Notes under the pieces: model-generated
Seen by the model: only the letters and a program-made list of their open reading frames with translations
Told to the model about the DNA's origin: nothing
Databases searched by the model: none
Program-made: the position numbers and the translations under genes
Source of the DNA: Stemphylium vesicarium
Taxonomy: Eukaryota > Ascomycota > Dothideomycetes > Pleosporales > Pleosporaceae
Length of the DNA stretch: 30,966 bases
Assembly (NCBI GenBank): GCA_004380135.1
Contig: QXCR01000242.1
Coordinates: forward strand, 1 to 30,966
Direction: 5' to 3'
Shown: one piece after another, positions 9,564 to 18,917 of the stretch
Position numbering within the stretch: position 1 is the stretch's first letter
Layout: each line of letters starts with the position of its first letter

Positions 9564-12493
9564 TTAATCGGATAAACGCTTTGCCTTCCTAGACTTCATA
9601 ATACCTAGCGGTCTTTTTTTCGCTGCTTTATTAGGGATGTACCGTGTGCTCTCGGGGATTTTTCTTTTACCCTTAATAACTAGAGCTTGGCTTGAAGCAT
9701 GCTCAATAGTGACAGCTGGCTGATGCGGTTGTAGTGGAGATCCCGAAGCAACAACAGAAGCATAAGTTGCTACCACAGTCGTACTGCCTATAAATATCGT
9801 AGGACTTGCCTATAGGCATTCGAAAAGATATTCAGGATCCGTGTTAGTAATCTGCATTGCTAAGACAGTAAACACATGATATTGGCCACTTCTAAACGCG
9901 GTTTTAGCTTGTTGTAGCACACCATTTATCTAATCTATTGCCTCCTCGATGCGTCGACTTATGTTAGAGCCATATCTATTTAGCTTGCCTTCTTTAGTAA
10001 TGCTATGCACGAGAAAGATCTCGTGTTTATCCTGGTCGGGGCTTTGCCAAATATATAGTGTCAATTCTTCGGACATTTCTTCGTCGCTTTCTTCTAGCTC
10101 GGGCCTGGTCGAAGCCTCTATTGGTAAAGGCGCATGCTGGCTCTCTACATTGTCTAGTGTATTGTTGAGTTTCTTATTTAGTGTGCGTGCTAGTCCTAAT
10201 TCGGGCAACGCTAATTCACTATATAGGAGCTGTTCCCGAGTAGTGTTAAGTTTGTGTTGGAGGTTAGAATACATAGAGCTAAGCTCTAGGTTCTTCTCTA
10301 ACTAGGTCTTACATCGAACGGTGAGATCTTGGAGTTCATCCCTAATATTCTTACAGGCGCTGTGTTCTTGTATGAGATGGTTGTGTGCTTTGTCTAGCTG
10401 CTGGTGTTCCCATGCGTACTTTTCTAACTAAGCCATCAGGCTCGAATTCTCGTGCTCTAGATACTCGATCTTGTTATTTTGTGTCTTGTGTTCTTCTACT
10501 AGTGTATTATATTAAGAAGAGAGGTTATGTTACTCTCCTTAAAGCGTTACGTAACGCGATTTAATTAGCCGCAGGTTTGCATCCAATCGCTAAGACGGGG
10601 GTTCGACATCTATTATATAGACGTTAGGGCATACAATAGGAACTATCGTAGGCGATCTAAAATCGCAACTCTAATAGATATTAGCGTATAAATTAGTAAG
10701 ATCTCGAGGATAACGTACCTTAAAATTAAGCTTAATAAATAGATAAGAGAAAAGATTATAATAAACTAATCTTAAATCTAAGTTCTTAAATTAAGCACCG
10801 CTATAAAGCTATAGGAGGAATATAATTCTTTTCTCCTTTAGGAAGTCGCGCTCGAAGGGTCGGCCACTTCGCCAATTGGGACTAAGATGTGCAAGACGCA
10901 GGGCTGATTCCGATGTCCCGTGACTCTCGTCTAACTATACCGCTGTAACGACTCTGCTAATTTGCTCTGAGGAGAATTGGGAATGCATCGGTTTCGCCTT
11001 CTAGAGGTATTCTAGAGTAAGCTGGGAGTAATAGTGTGCTTCCTTGGCGATGAGAGCCTGAGCGTGCGGTATCCGAAAACCACGAGACACAGCAAATCTA
11101 GCCAAGTGCTGCCAAACCATAGGGTTGGGCCCTTTTACTTGAGGTTTCGGGTCTTTCAACTCCTTTCTAGGTGTGGAAGATGTTAAACTATCGAAATGAC
11201 GACTACAAAACGCCTAAAGCTCCATATATGCGACCATTATTGCGTCTCGCTGGCTGAGCGTGGCTGTAATTTTAACATCCTTGGTTTCGTTAAGCTGCAC
11301 CATGTTCCTAGGGGGCGCAAAGAAGAGGCCTATAAAGCTAGACCGTATCGTACGTTTTATCTGCTCGCTAAGCAATTGCTTAAGCGCTTCGTATAAAGGC
11401 TCCAGATATTTTAGGGTCTCAAAAAATGACCATAGGGACGGGATTACACCAGGAAACGCACATATGTTTTCTAATAGCGCTTCCCGTATACCACGGTCAT
11501 TCTATGTAGGAAATATCTCTCCGCGTTCCATTAGAGTAATAACTAAGCTTTTGTCGACGTTGGAGTGTTTGGGTGCCAGAAGCTCGAGATGTTGCACAGT
11601 GGCAGCGTCGACGGCAGAGAAAGGCAGCGTTGTGCCACGACAGCGTAAGAATCCCTTCCAGGTTCTTAATATGTAATCCAAGTAGCATGCCATCTCCTAT
11701 AAATATTAGTAAATACTTGTCACGTCTTAATATATACACACTTTGTCGCATTTTAACACTAAGAGCCTGTAAAGAGCTCCAAGTTATAACTTAGACCACA
11801 ATCCCGGCATATTAATCAACCTATCGAAGCCGAGAGTAAGAGAGGGTCTTTTAAGAAGTTGTCGCAAATCCTTAGGTTTGGATTTCTCTAGCCGAGACCA
11901 CCATCTTTTCTATGCATCCTCGTCGTTTTCGCGATAATATAGCCTTATCTTGCGAAAAATCTCGCCATCGGAAGGCTTTCTCTCGTTACTATATGCTTCA
12001 ATAATACGTACTAGAGCTGGTCGAGGTGTGTCTAGTATTAGATTAGATAATGCAAAACAAGAAGCCTGACAAACGACTTACTAGAGGAAAACAGTCTCAC
12101 AATCCACCATTTGTCATTCTCGGTGAGAAAGCGCCGTGCCGCTGCAATGCGGTGCATACCAGAAAGACATTGTACTTTTTCTAGATTCAGCACCGGTGCA
12201 TCTTGGGGCCAGCGAAGCCGACGCATTTCATCTAATGACATGCCCACTGTCGTCAAAGCCGCCAGCAGATCGCCATCTTCGACAACCGCATTGATCACAT
12301 TTTCCTCTTCCAGCCGTGAGCAACCAACCTGCTCGTAGATCTTTTCCAGTCGTGCGACATTTTCGTTCGACAAGTTCCGATGTTTCTCAAGCACTGTCCG
12401 GTGTTCAAACCCTAAGGCGTGTAATGGCAATCGAGCGATCCCTCGATAAAATAACGACTTCTTCGCGGCAAAATCTTCGTCTGGCGGCTCCAT
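9564..12493 (-). pseudogene. DUF3723 family protein, RIP-inactivated
   Basis: The start chosen is the ATG at 12493 (MEPPDEDFAAKKSLFYRG). Exon 1 is intact and shows the DUF3723 N-terminus: GIARLPLHALGFEHR, then ENVARLEKIYEQVGC and QCLSGMHRIAAARRFL. A GTAAGT intron at 12032-12081 (50 bp) restores the frame into the YSNERKPSDGEIFRKIR segment. A second intron at 11697-11741 (45 bp) joins LKCDK to EMACYLDYILRTW. Downstream are IPSLWSFFETLKYLEPLYE and ARFAVSRGFRIPHAQAL, then a long coiled coil (about 10640-9930) and a basic tail ending at 9564. Stops, mostly TAA/TAG, appear only after exon 1. Molecular function of the family is unknown; it is frequent Starship cargo. It is divergent from the patatin pseudogene. 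Confidence 0.85.
12032..12081 (-). other. Inferred intron 1 of the DUF3723 pseudogene
   Basis: On the minus strand it opens GTAAGT and closes TACTAG, with CTAAT-like branch candidates just upstream. Removing its 50 bp joins phase-1 exon ends and puts the two DUF3723-like segments in one frame. Confidence 0.75.
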
Positions 12494-12765
12494 GGTGACT
12501 GTGGAGGAACGGCCTATGAATTGCAATAAAAGCTATGGAAATTCCGAGCACCTGGGAATAGGGTCACGGGGTCGAAATGGGCACGACCGTTGACCCGCAT
12601 CGGTTTGCGCGACCGCAGGCAACGTGACCCCGGTTCCCGCAAATAGCCAACCGCCGCTACTCGGGACAACATAAAACGCTTAATAGATTAGGCCATTAAC
12701 GATTATCGCAAAACATAACTTCTAATCCTTAGATCACTTTCGAGACATCCCCGAGTGGGAACACT
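12494..12765. promoter_or_regulatory. Divergent intergenic region with 15-bp inverted repeat
   Basis: This 272-bp spacer separates the starts of the DUF3723 (minus) and patatin-like (plus) pseudogenes. An imperfect inverted repeat with core GGGTCACG at 12561-12568 and CGTGACCC at 12623-12630 lies within it, extended by GGGAA on the outer side of each arm. It is GC-rich against the surroundings. A shared regulatory site for the two divergent genes is inferred, not shown. Confidence 0.45.
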
Positions 12766-15700
12766 ATGACATATCACGAGCCCCGAGCTAGACCGTCGCT
12801 GCTTAAAGCGCATGCTAGCGCTGTTAAGAATAACTCCTGGCCCTCTTTCGTAACTTTTGTAGGACGCAGGTCTAAAACAATCCTTCTAGATAAGCTTCTG
12901 GGAAGCGACCTGGCAGTACCTGTACACAAGGAGGTATATTTATGGTCATTGACTCCCCAGAGTGGTTGTGCGCCGCTTGTCGTGGTTGATTGTGGAATAC
13001 AAAATTCTTCGTCGCAACCGCCAAACCCCTCCGCTGTTCGAAGCGCGACAACTGGAACGTGTTACTCTGTGCCAGGAATCCAAAACATAAACGCGGCTTT
13101 ATGTGGTCGAGTCTTCTTCCACTTCTCGAGCGTCATTTATTGCTTTGTTAGCGATCTAGGTGGCCAAAAAGCTGCAGCTAAGTGGTTAGCCGAGCTAGTA
13201 AACGCGGTAGGGGCACTAGATTTACTAACGGTGCCCCGCATCTTATTAGTTATAGAGACGTCGTCAGACACCTTTAATAAGAGAATTGTAGCTAATAAAG
13301 TAACCGCTAATCTCCTTTAGGTAATAAAAATAAATAATTACACTCTAGACTATTAGAATAGTCGCTGCAAAATTAGAGATCTCGAAGTTCTTAGGCTGTA
13401 GTCGTGGAAGTCAACTCCGGCGCGTGCGAGGGCTCTAAAAAGACAATTATTGGCGATGTCTGAGGCCTCTATAAGGGAACGCGCTCACGATTGCACCTAA
13501 TTTAGCTATACTCACTTTTAGGCTCTCACGAAGCAAATCCTAGGCTATATTAGCACTAATATTACACAGCCTTTTTGATTTGTTAATACTTCATAACCGC
13601 GAGGTTTTACAGCGGACCTCTTAGAAGCCTGTCTCTTAGATTTCCTAGATTAAATGCCTTCACAGGCTTGGCTTTGGCACTTTGCCGCACCCCTCATAGC
13701 CTCGGCTCTTCTCCTCGCCAGCTACCCACCGAATGCACATAGTAAGTGTGGATGTATACCCTCTTGGCCTTGCCTTAGTTTACTAGCATAGATTTTGCCC
13801 CTAATTATCTTTACGGTGCGCTGTACTCCGCGCCATACAAAGCAGCTATCGCCGCATATACGATGCATGAGGACATCTAACGCAAATTTGTGTCAGCAGT
13901 GCTTCAAGAGTTCCGAACTATATTTAAAACGTACGAAAGCAACGCGCTATCTGCCAAGGAGCTTCACCATCAAACTCTGAGCGCAAATCAACCCCACTTG
14001 GCAGACTTCAAAAGCCACCGAACATGCCTGTCTTGCTTGTTACGCATGCCGGAGAAGGTGCTTACATGCGGTCATGCTTTATGTGATCCTTGTATTCAAA
14101 TATTTGGCCATCGCTCTCGTTCAGAAAGAAACACGTTCGAGCTCACAGAGTGCGTCCTATGCGGTTTTAAGCTCATAGGGTCTCAATTTCGTTTTATACC
14201 TCTAATAGCGGGTATACGCATGCTAAGTATTAATAGAGGTGGCGTTAGAGGAGTAATACCTCTAGTATTTCTTTAACATCTTGATCTTGTACTTGCACCG
14301 TATGGCTGTGCTATCAAAGATCATTTCGACTTCGTGTGCGGCACATCGGCAGGTAAGAGTTCCGCAATACCCGTGGAATGCAGCTAATATTTTCAGGCGG
14401 TCTTGTTGTCATTGGCATGTTCTTGCTGCAGTGGGATACAACGCAATCCATAGAGCGTTTCGAGGAGGTAGCAGCAAAAACTTTTGGAAAACGACAGGCT
14501 ATAATTTCAAGAGCTCTTCGACTGCTCGTCGCATACGTTAAGGATGGTCGATACAGTCTTGCTGCCGTTTAGGACGCGTTTAGGAAGACCTTTAACTCTC
14601 CCTTATAGATATTTAACTCTTTAAAGAATAATACTAAGGTAGCTATTACTACTACTACTATTTATAATTCGCTCCTCTAGCTTTTTACAAACTATAACGG
14701 CGGAAAACGTTCTAACGATATTAGTAAGTATATAGCCTAGACCTAGTAGACTTAGCCACTTAACTATTAATAGGGTATAATGTCGTGTGGGCTAAGAAGG
14801 CGCATAATAATATTATAGTTAGTAATACGTAAGTTAATCGCATCTAAGTTCTAACAACTAGTTAATACTAATAAGCTTAGGGCATGCTGTACCTCCGCTG
14901 CACCCTAGTTCTTTAAGCCTCAAGCGGTGCGCAGTCTAGGCATCTACCAAGATAGGGGATTATAACATAATAACCTAGCTAGCATAGCTTAATAGGAAAG
15001 CTAGTTTCTTTAGCTAATAAAAGGCAATCCCGATTTCGCTCTATCCTTAGGTACCGGGACGTCAGCGTTAGCTGTGCCTGTAAGCCTGAGGCTGACGACG
15101 TCGCGTTTCTATATGCGATTATTTAAGAGTTTTATGCGCAACTTGGATAGGGAAGACGCATAGAAACGATTTTATAACTCGTTAGATCTAAACACACGAT
15201 CTAGGTATTATAGGCTAAACGTGGAATTTACTAGCCTAGAGCCTAGCTTAGACGACGCACTCTAGATATCTAACCTTAAAGCCACAACTTAAAAGAAGAT
15301 TAAGGAGGATAAAAGTACTATAAAGTCTATTATAGATACTATCTTAGTATCTATATTCTACTTTAAGCTAGACACACTACCTATCCTTAAAGGAAATAGT
15401 TATTATTGCTTAGGTTATATTTTCTATCGCCTTAACCTTCTAACTAAAGGCCTCTAGCACCTATATAACTAGCTCTAAGCTACTTCTTTATAGTTTCTTC
15501 TATAGGGAAGTCCTATCCCCTATATTTAATTTGTACCTAGAGGGATACTACTATTTAAAAGATAGGTGTCATTCTATATTAAGAGTATAGACGAGTTTGT
15601 TACTATCTTAATTAGGGGCATTACTAGTATAGTAAGGTTAATTAGCGGATTTCTAACTACTCTTATAAGATTAATTAAAGGCTAGGGGCTTATAAAGCTC

Positions 15701-15817
15701 TTTAGAACTCTTAACTATATAGTCTTAGAGAAACTGCTACCTATAATACCCGCAAAACGCCCAAATATTAGCCCCCCGTGCTCTAGGAAAACACGAAGAA
15801 GTGCTAAATTCTTTTAA
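12766..15817 (+). pseudogene. RING-finger and patatin-like phospholipase, RIP-inactivated
   Basis: Three consecutive coding phases can be followed. The first (12766-13741) is an N-terminal domain resembling that of fungal patatin-like proteins (WPSFVTFVGRRSKTILLDKL, APLVVVDCG, CFVSDLGG). The second (about 13788-14352) carries a RING-type zinc finger (TCLSCLLRMPEKVLTCGHAL, CDPCI, CVLCG) and the patatin oxyanion loop (LSINRGGVRGVIPL). The third follows a 44-bp intron at 14353-14396 that splits the nucleophile motif GTSAG. It continues LVVIGMFLLQWDTTQSIERF and reaches the catalytic-Asp motif region (YQDRGL-stop-HNN near 14945-14970) and ALSLGTGTSA. RIP-type stops are rare before 14570 and dense after. 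A splice or indel near 13742-13787 is unresolved. Patatins hydrolyse acyl esters with a Ser-Asp dyad; this copy is dead. Confidence 0.85.
14353..14396 (+). other. Intron splitting the patatin nucleophile motif
   Basis: It opens GTAAGAG, contains GCTAATA as branch candidate and ends TTTTCAG. Splicing its 44 bp joins GTSA to G-LVVIGMF in frame, exactly across the GxSxG motif. Confidence 0.8.
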
Positions 15818-16023
15818 TTAGCTACGTAGTTTGAATAGAAGAGTTAGCGTAGTGTCACGTCGTAATAGCGCGGGTGTGTCCGTAATTACTAGGATTGAAC
15901 TGGGGGGCACATTGCCACCATTTATTAGCCGCTATTTTTAGCTAGGCGCATGCCTGATGTTTGTCCTCTAAATTTTCCTCTTCTCCTTTCTTCGTCTTAC
16001 TTCCTCTGTCTAGTTCCACCGAT

Positions 16024-16974
16024 ATGGCGCAGTAGGAAAACCTAAGTGCCACTAGAAAGCGTCGCAATAGTTCTGAGGTACCTTGGCCGCTCGAAATTCA
16101 GCAATGAAAGCTAATAACGTGTAGCTAGAAGGCTCCTTGCGCAAAGCTAGGCGCTCTGATCCCTCTGAATGCTGTATGCCTTTGACGATCGAGTCTCCCC
16201 CGCCGTTCAATACTATAGCAAATCAGTCTGCTACGACTACCGAAGATGACAGAGACCTTACCAAGGTTTTGAACGATATGGCAGACAGATGCACTGCTCT
16301 GGAAATGAAATATTCGATACTGCAGCTTGAAAGTTTGGTTGTGGCCCTTTATTCCACGAAAGCCGAGGAAGCCCTTAATAGCATGGAAAAGAAGAATAAG
16401 GATCTGATAGCAGCTCTAACGAGCGGAATATTGGATGTGCAAGTTGGACACTGCAACAACTGCGGCGAAAAGTTCAACTATGACTATAGAGAGACCTCGC
16501 CATGTATATTAGAGCGATGTGGAGCTGTACGTAAGCTAGCCATTAACATGTCTATGTACTAAATGTTATAGCCATGGTGTCACCGCTGTGTGATAGAACA
16601 AGGCTGTGTCTGCGCACACCATAGTCATTTGGGCTTGCAGCAAAGTCACAGAGTCTTCGATATATAGTGTCTTATCTATAAAGAAGGGTAAGCAACGAAA
16701 ATAATTAATATGAGATGCGGTAAGTTTGCAGGTACTCTATGCAGCTAAGCCAGCTTATATTGACATAGGACATCCGGTCTGCCGGGGCTGCCTAAGAAGT
16801 TGGCTGAGCTTTAAGGGCAAAGCGCCCGAGAGCAGCTTAGAAGAAAGCACCTTGTTGTTTACTTGCTCTCTGTGTGGGGACTCTCAGGAGTGTTGTGATC
16901 TATTCGCCTTGCCTTCGCTTGAGCATAGCTTGAATAGCAAGCGTATGACTGCTTGGACCGCTACAGAATACTGA
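16024..16974 (+). pseudogene. Coiled-coil and RING-like zinc-finger protein, degraded
   Basis: A readable frame from about 16104 carries one TAG and then a clean run of over 130 codons. It contains a coiled coil (MADRCTALEMKYSILQLESL, then EEALNSMEKKNKDLIAAL) and the start of a RING-like finger (CNNCGEKFNY, CILERCGA). A phase-0 intron at 16527-16571 (GTACGT, TACTAAA, TATAG) joins this to PWCHRCVIEQGCVCAHHSH. A second cysteine-rich segment at 16726-16974 (GHPVCRGCLRSWLSFKG, FTCSLCGD) looks like the second half of another RING finger. An earlier ATG at 16024 starts a coding-like stretch in a different frame. A ubiquitin-ligase-type role is possible. It may be partly intact. Confidence 0.5.
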
Positions 16975-17040
16975 GATCCGTTGCATCGGGTTAGCACCCG
17001 CGCATATTAAGGAAAGAGGGCACGCAGTTTAAACAATGAA

Positions 17041-17042
17041 TA
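17041..17042. other. TA target-site duplication, left flank of element B
   Basis: The TA directly precedes ATGTCGATCC, the left end of element B. The matching TA lies at 30181-30182 after GGATTGACAT. The inferred empty site reads CAATGAA-TA-TGAATTT. Confidence 0.85.
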
Positions 17043-17374
17043 ATGTCGATCCAAGCGTGCCGGGACGCACGGTGTAACGGGACAGTTTTCGCTTCGGAGC
17101 CTCGCCATCTCTGACCTGTATGCCGATCAACATATACTCAGCGTGTCAATGTTCTAGAGCTGGTTCCCTTCCATGGCATCAGCCTCCGGCACGAATTTTT
17201 GCGATGTTGCCCTTGCTGTCGATCGTTTCGTCAATGCTGTTGATTGACTTGTCGTTAATACCCCCCTGTCTGTTCGCAATGTAGAGAGTCTCTGCAAAGA
17301 CCGGAGGGTCTGTTAGAAAGTAGAATTTAGAGAGAATGTATCCCTAGATCTAAAGGGTATCTCAGCCTAACAAG
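17043..17374 (-). repeat. Outer part of element B's gene-upstream TIR
   Basis: Its reverse complement aligns with 23870-24177, the outer part of element A's gene-upstream TIR. Shared blocks include CTTTCTAACAGA, the TCTTTGCAGAG motif and the outer end. The alignment stops at the TA (17375) where element A begins and resumes at 24180. Confidence 0.85.
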
Positions 17375-17376
17375 TA

Positions 17377-17901
17377 ATGTCGATCCAGGCGTGCCGGGAC
17401 GCCCGGTGTAACGGGACGCTTTCTCTTCCGGACCCTCGGATTGCCCCTAATGTTCTCGAATACAAACAAGTGCAACGCCCATCTATTCTGTAGCCTTCGC
17501 TCTCTTAACTCATTGGTCTCCGGCGCCAAAAATCGCGCTGTTAGCTATGCTGTCGCCCATTCTGTTAGTGCTATTAACCAGCTCTCCTCTAACACTCCCC
17601 TGTCTATTCGTGACAGCACATATCTGCGAAGAGCTCGGTGGTCTAGAAGGAAAGCCAAGATAGCAAAGATTAAGACTGTAGCCTCAAAAGGTCGATTTAG
17701 GGTAAAAAGGATACATCCCGGCAGTTTCTCCGCGCAGACGGCAAGATCGTCGAAACGCGATCCTCAGGACGTGCGCTATTAGCAGTACTTGGCATGCAGT
17801 AGCTTGCAGTAGCGTGCTCAGATATCGTCGTATGCTATTGTAACAAATTCGGCGCTATACCTAATTATAGCACTTCGTTGCTAGAAGCTTCTAGAAGCGT
17901 G
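17377..17901 (-). repeat. Gene-downstream TIR of element A
   Basis: Its reverse complement aligns with 29638-30180, the gene-downstream TIR of element B. The inner edge is marked by the ACGCTTCTAGAAG motif and the outer edge by GGCACGCCTGGATCGACAT. It is more like that TIR than like the opposite TIR of its own element. Confidence 0.85.
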
Positions 17902-17938
17902 CAAGTCAGCATGCTCTACAGTAGTGTAAGGCCCTGTT

Positions 17939-18226
17939 TGTAACGAGGCTACCTCCCTCGTTACAGCTACAGCCAAGACCAGACTCGGAGTCAACCCCGA
18001 GTCCCTTCGGACCTGATCCTAACTCAGTTCTGACTCAGCCCTCCCTAGCCTACATGTATTTAAGCCTGCTGTTCCCTAGATGTAGATAGGCAGTTTTCTG
18101 CAATCCTTTCGTACAAGACCTATAGGTGTCAATAGATCTTAGGTTACGGTTCTCCCACGCACTCCCATATGCCTCTGAGTGAGACCACGCCGAGTTCGGA
18201 TCTCTTGTCTTGCCTGCGTCGTTACA
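17939..18226. mobile_element. Solo LTR 1, 288 bp
   Basis: It starts TGTAACGA and ends TCGTTACA, perfect 8-bp inverted ends with the canonical TG...CA. A 5-bp target duplication CTGTT stands on both sides (17934-17938 and 18227-18231). The uninterrupted counterpart in element B (about 29580-29640) lacks it. An LTR retrotransposon inserted here and was lost by LTR-LTR recombination. Confidence 0.9.
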
Positions 18227-18338
18227 CTGTTATCCATCTAAGTTATAGTTAGTCGTAACTTCTCTATAGTAGAAGAAGCTAAGAAGTAGCAAGAACTATC
18301 CTAGATTTATTAAGTAACGTAATATAATAACAGCTACC

Positions 18339-18752
18339 TGTGAAGGGCCGTCCTTAGAGGGTCCTAGGGTTGGTTCTCGGGAATGAGCTGGGCGCGTGAT
18401 GGACGAGATGAGTTAAGCACGATATGAAGATCAATGAATAACTCGAGGGTTTGAGAATCAAGTACTAATCCTTAGATTTCGAGGTTGAACACAGCGACCA
18501 TAAGGGTGCGCTGCCTAGTAGCTATATACTTGTGTGATAGTCATAGTGACTCCTAACGATAGTGGGGCATGACTCCTAGCGATAGTCATGATAGTCGTGA
18601 TTACTCCTAGCGATAGTCCTTGGCGCAGTGATCGGTCACGTGACTGCTGACAGTCAGCGTTTTGCAGGATCGCTATCCTGGTCTTGCTCGTGCGGCGTGG
18701 TGGCGGCGTGGTTGCGGCGCGGTCGTAAGCGTTTTGACTTCGGGTCGTAACA
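18339..18752. mobile_element. Solo LTR 2, 414 bp
   Basis: It starts TGTGAAGGG and ends GTCGTAACA, with a 5-bp target duplication CTACC at 18334-18338 and 18753-18757. Element B has the empty site (GGTAGCTG near 29486). Inside are three copies of an ACTCCTARCGATAGT motif (near 18548, 18571 and 18601). It differs in sequence from solo LTR 1, so a second retrotransposon family is implied. Confidence 0.88.
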
Positions 18753-18917
18753 CTACCCTCTGTAGTAGCTCTAGAAGCTTCTTAGCGCTAATACAAAGAC
18801 TATTTATTCATGTGCATCCCTGTCCTTATCTATTATAGAAAGGACTAATCAAAAAGAAAGAGACAAAGGAAAGAAGACTGGGTCTTTGAATTAATGCGAC
18901 AAACACATACAACTGAC

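Noticed and set aside
11260..11794. Plus-strand ORFs of 66-138 codons
   Set aside because: They are antisense to the DUF3723 pseudogene, whose minus-strand frame has recognisable family sequence across the same bases.
17376..17901. The 0.5-kb repeat as an independent MITE
   Set aside because: The inner edges show no TA or inverted ends, the repeats always face outwards around an NLR in the two complete cases, and upstream and downstream types pair across elements. The copy at 36-487 leaves a small doubt.
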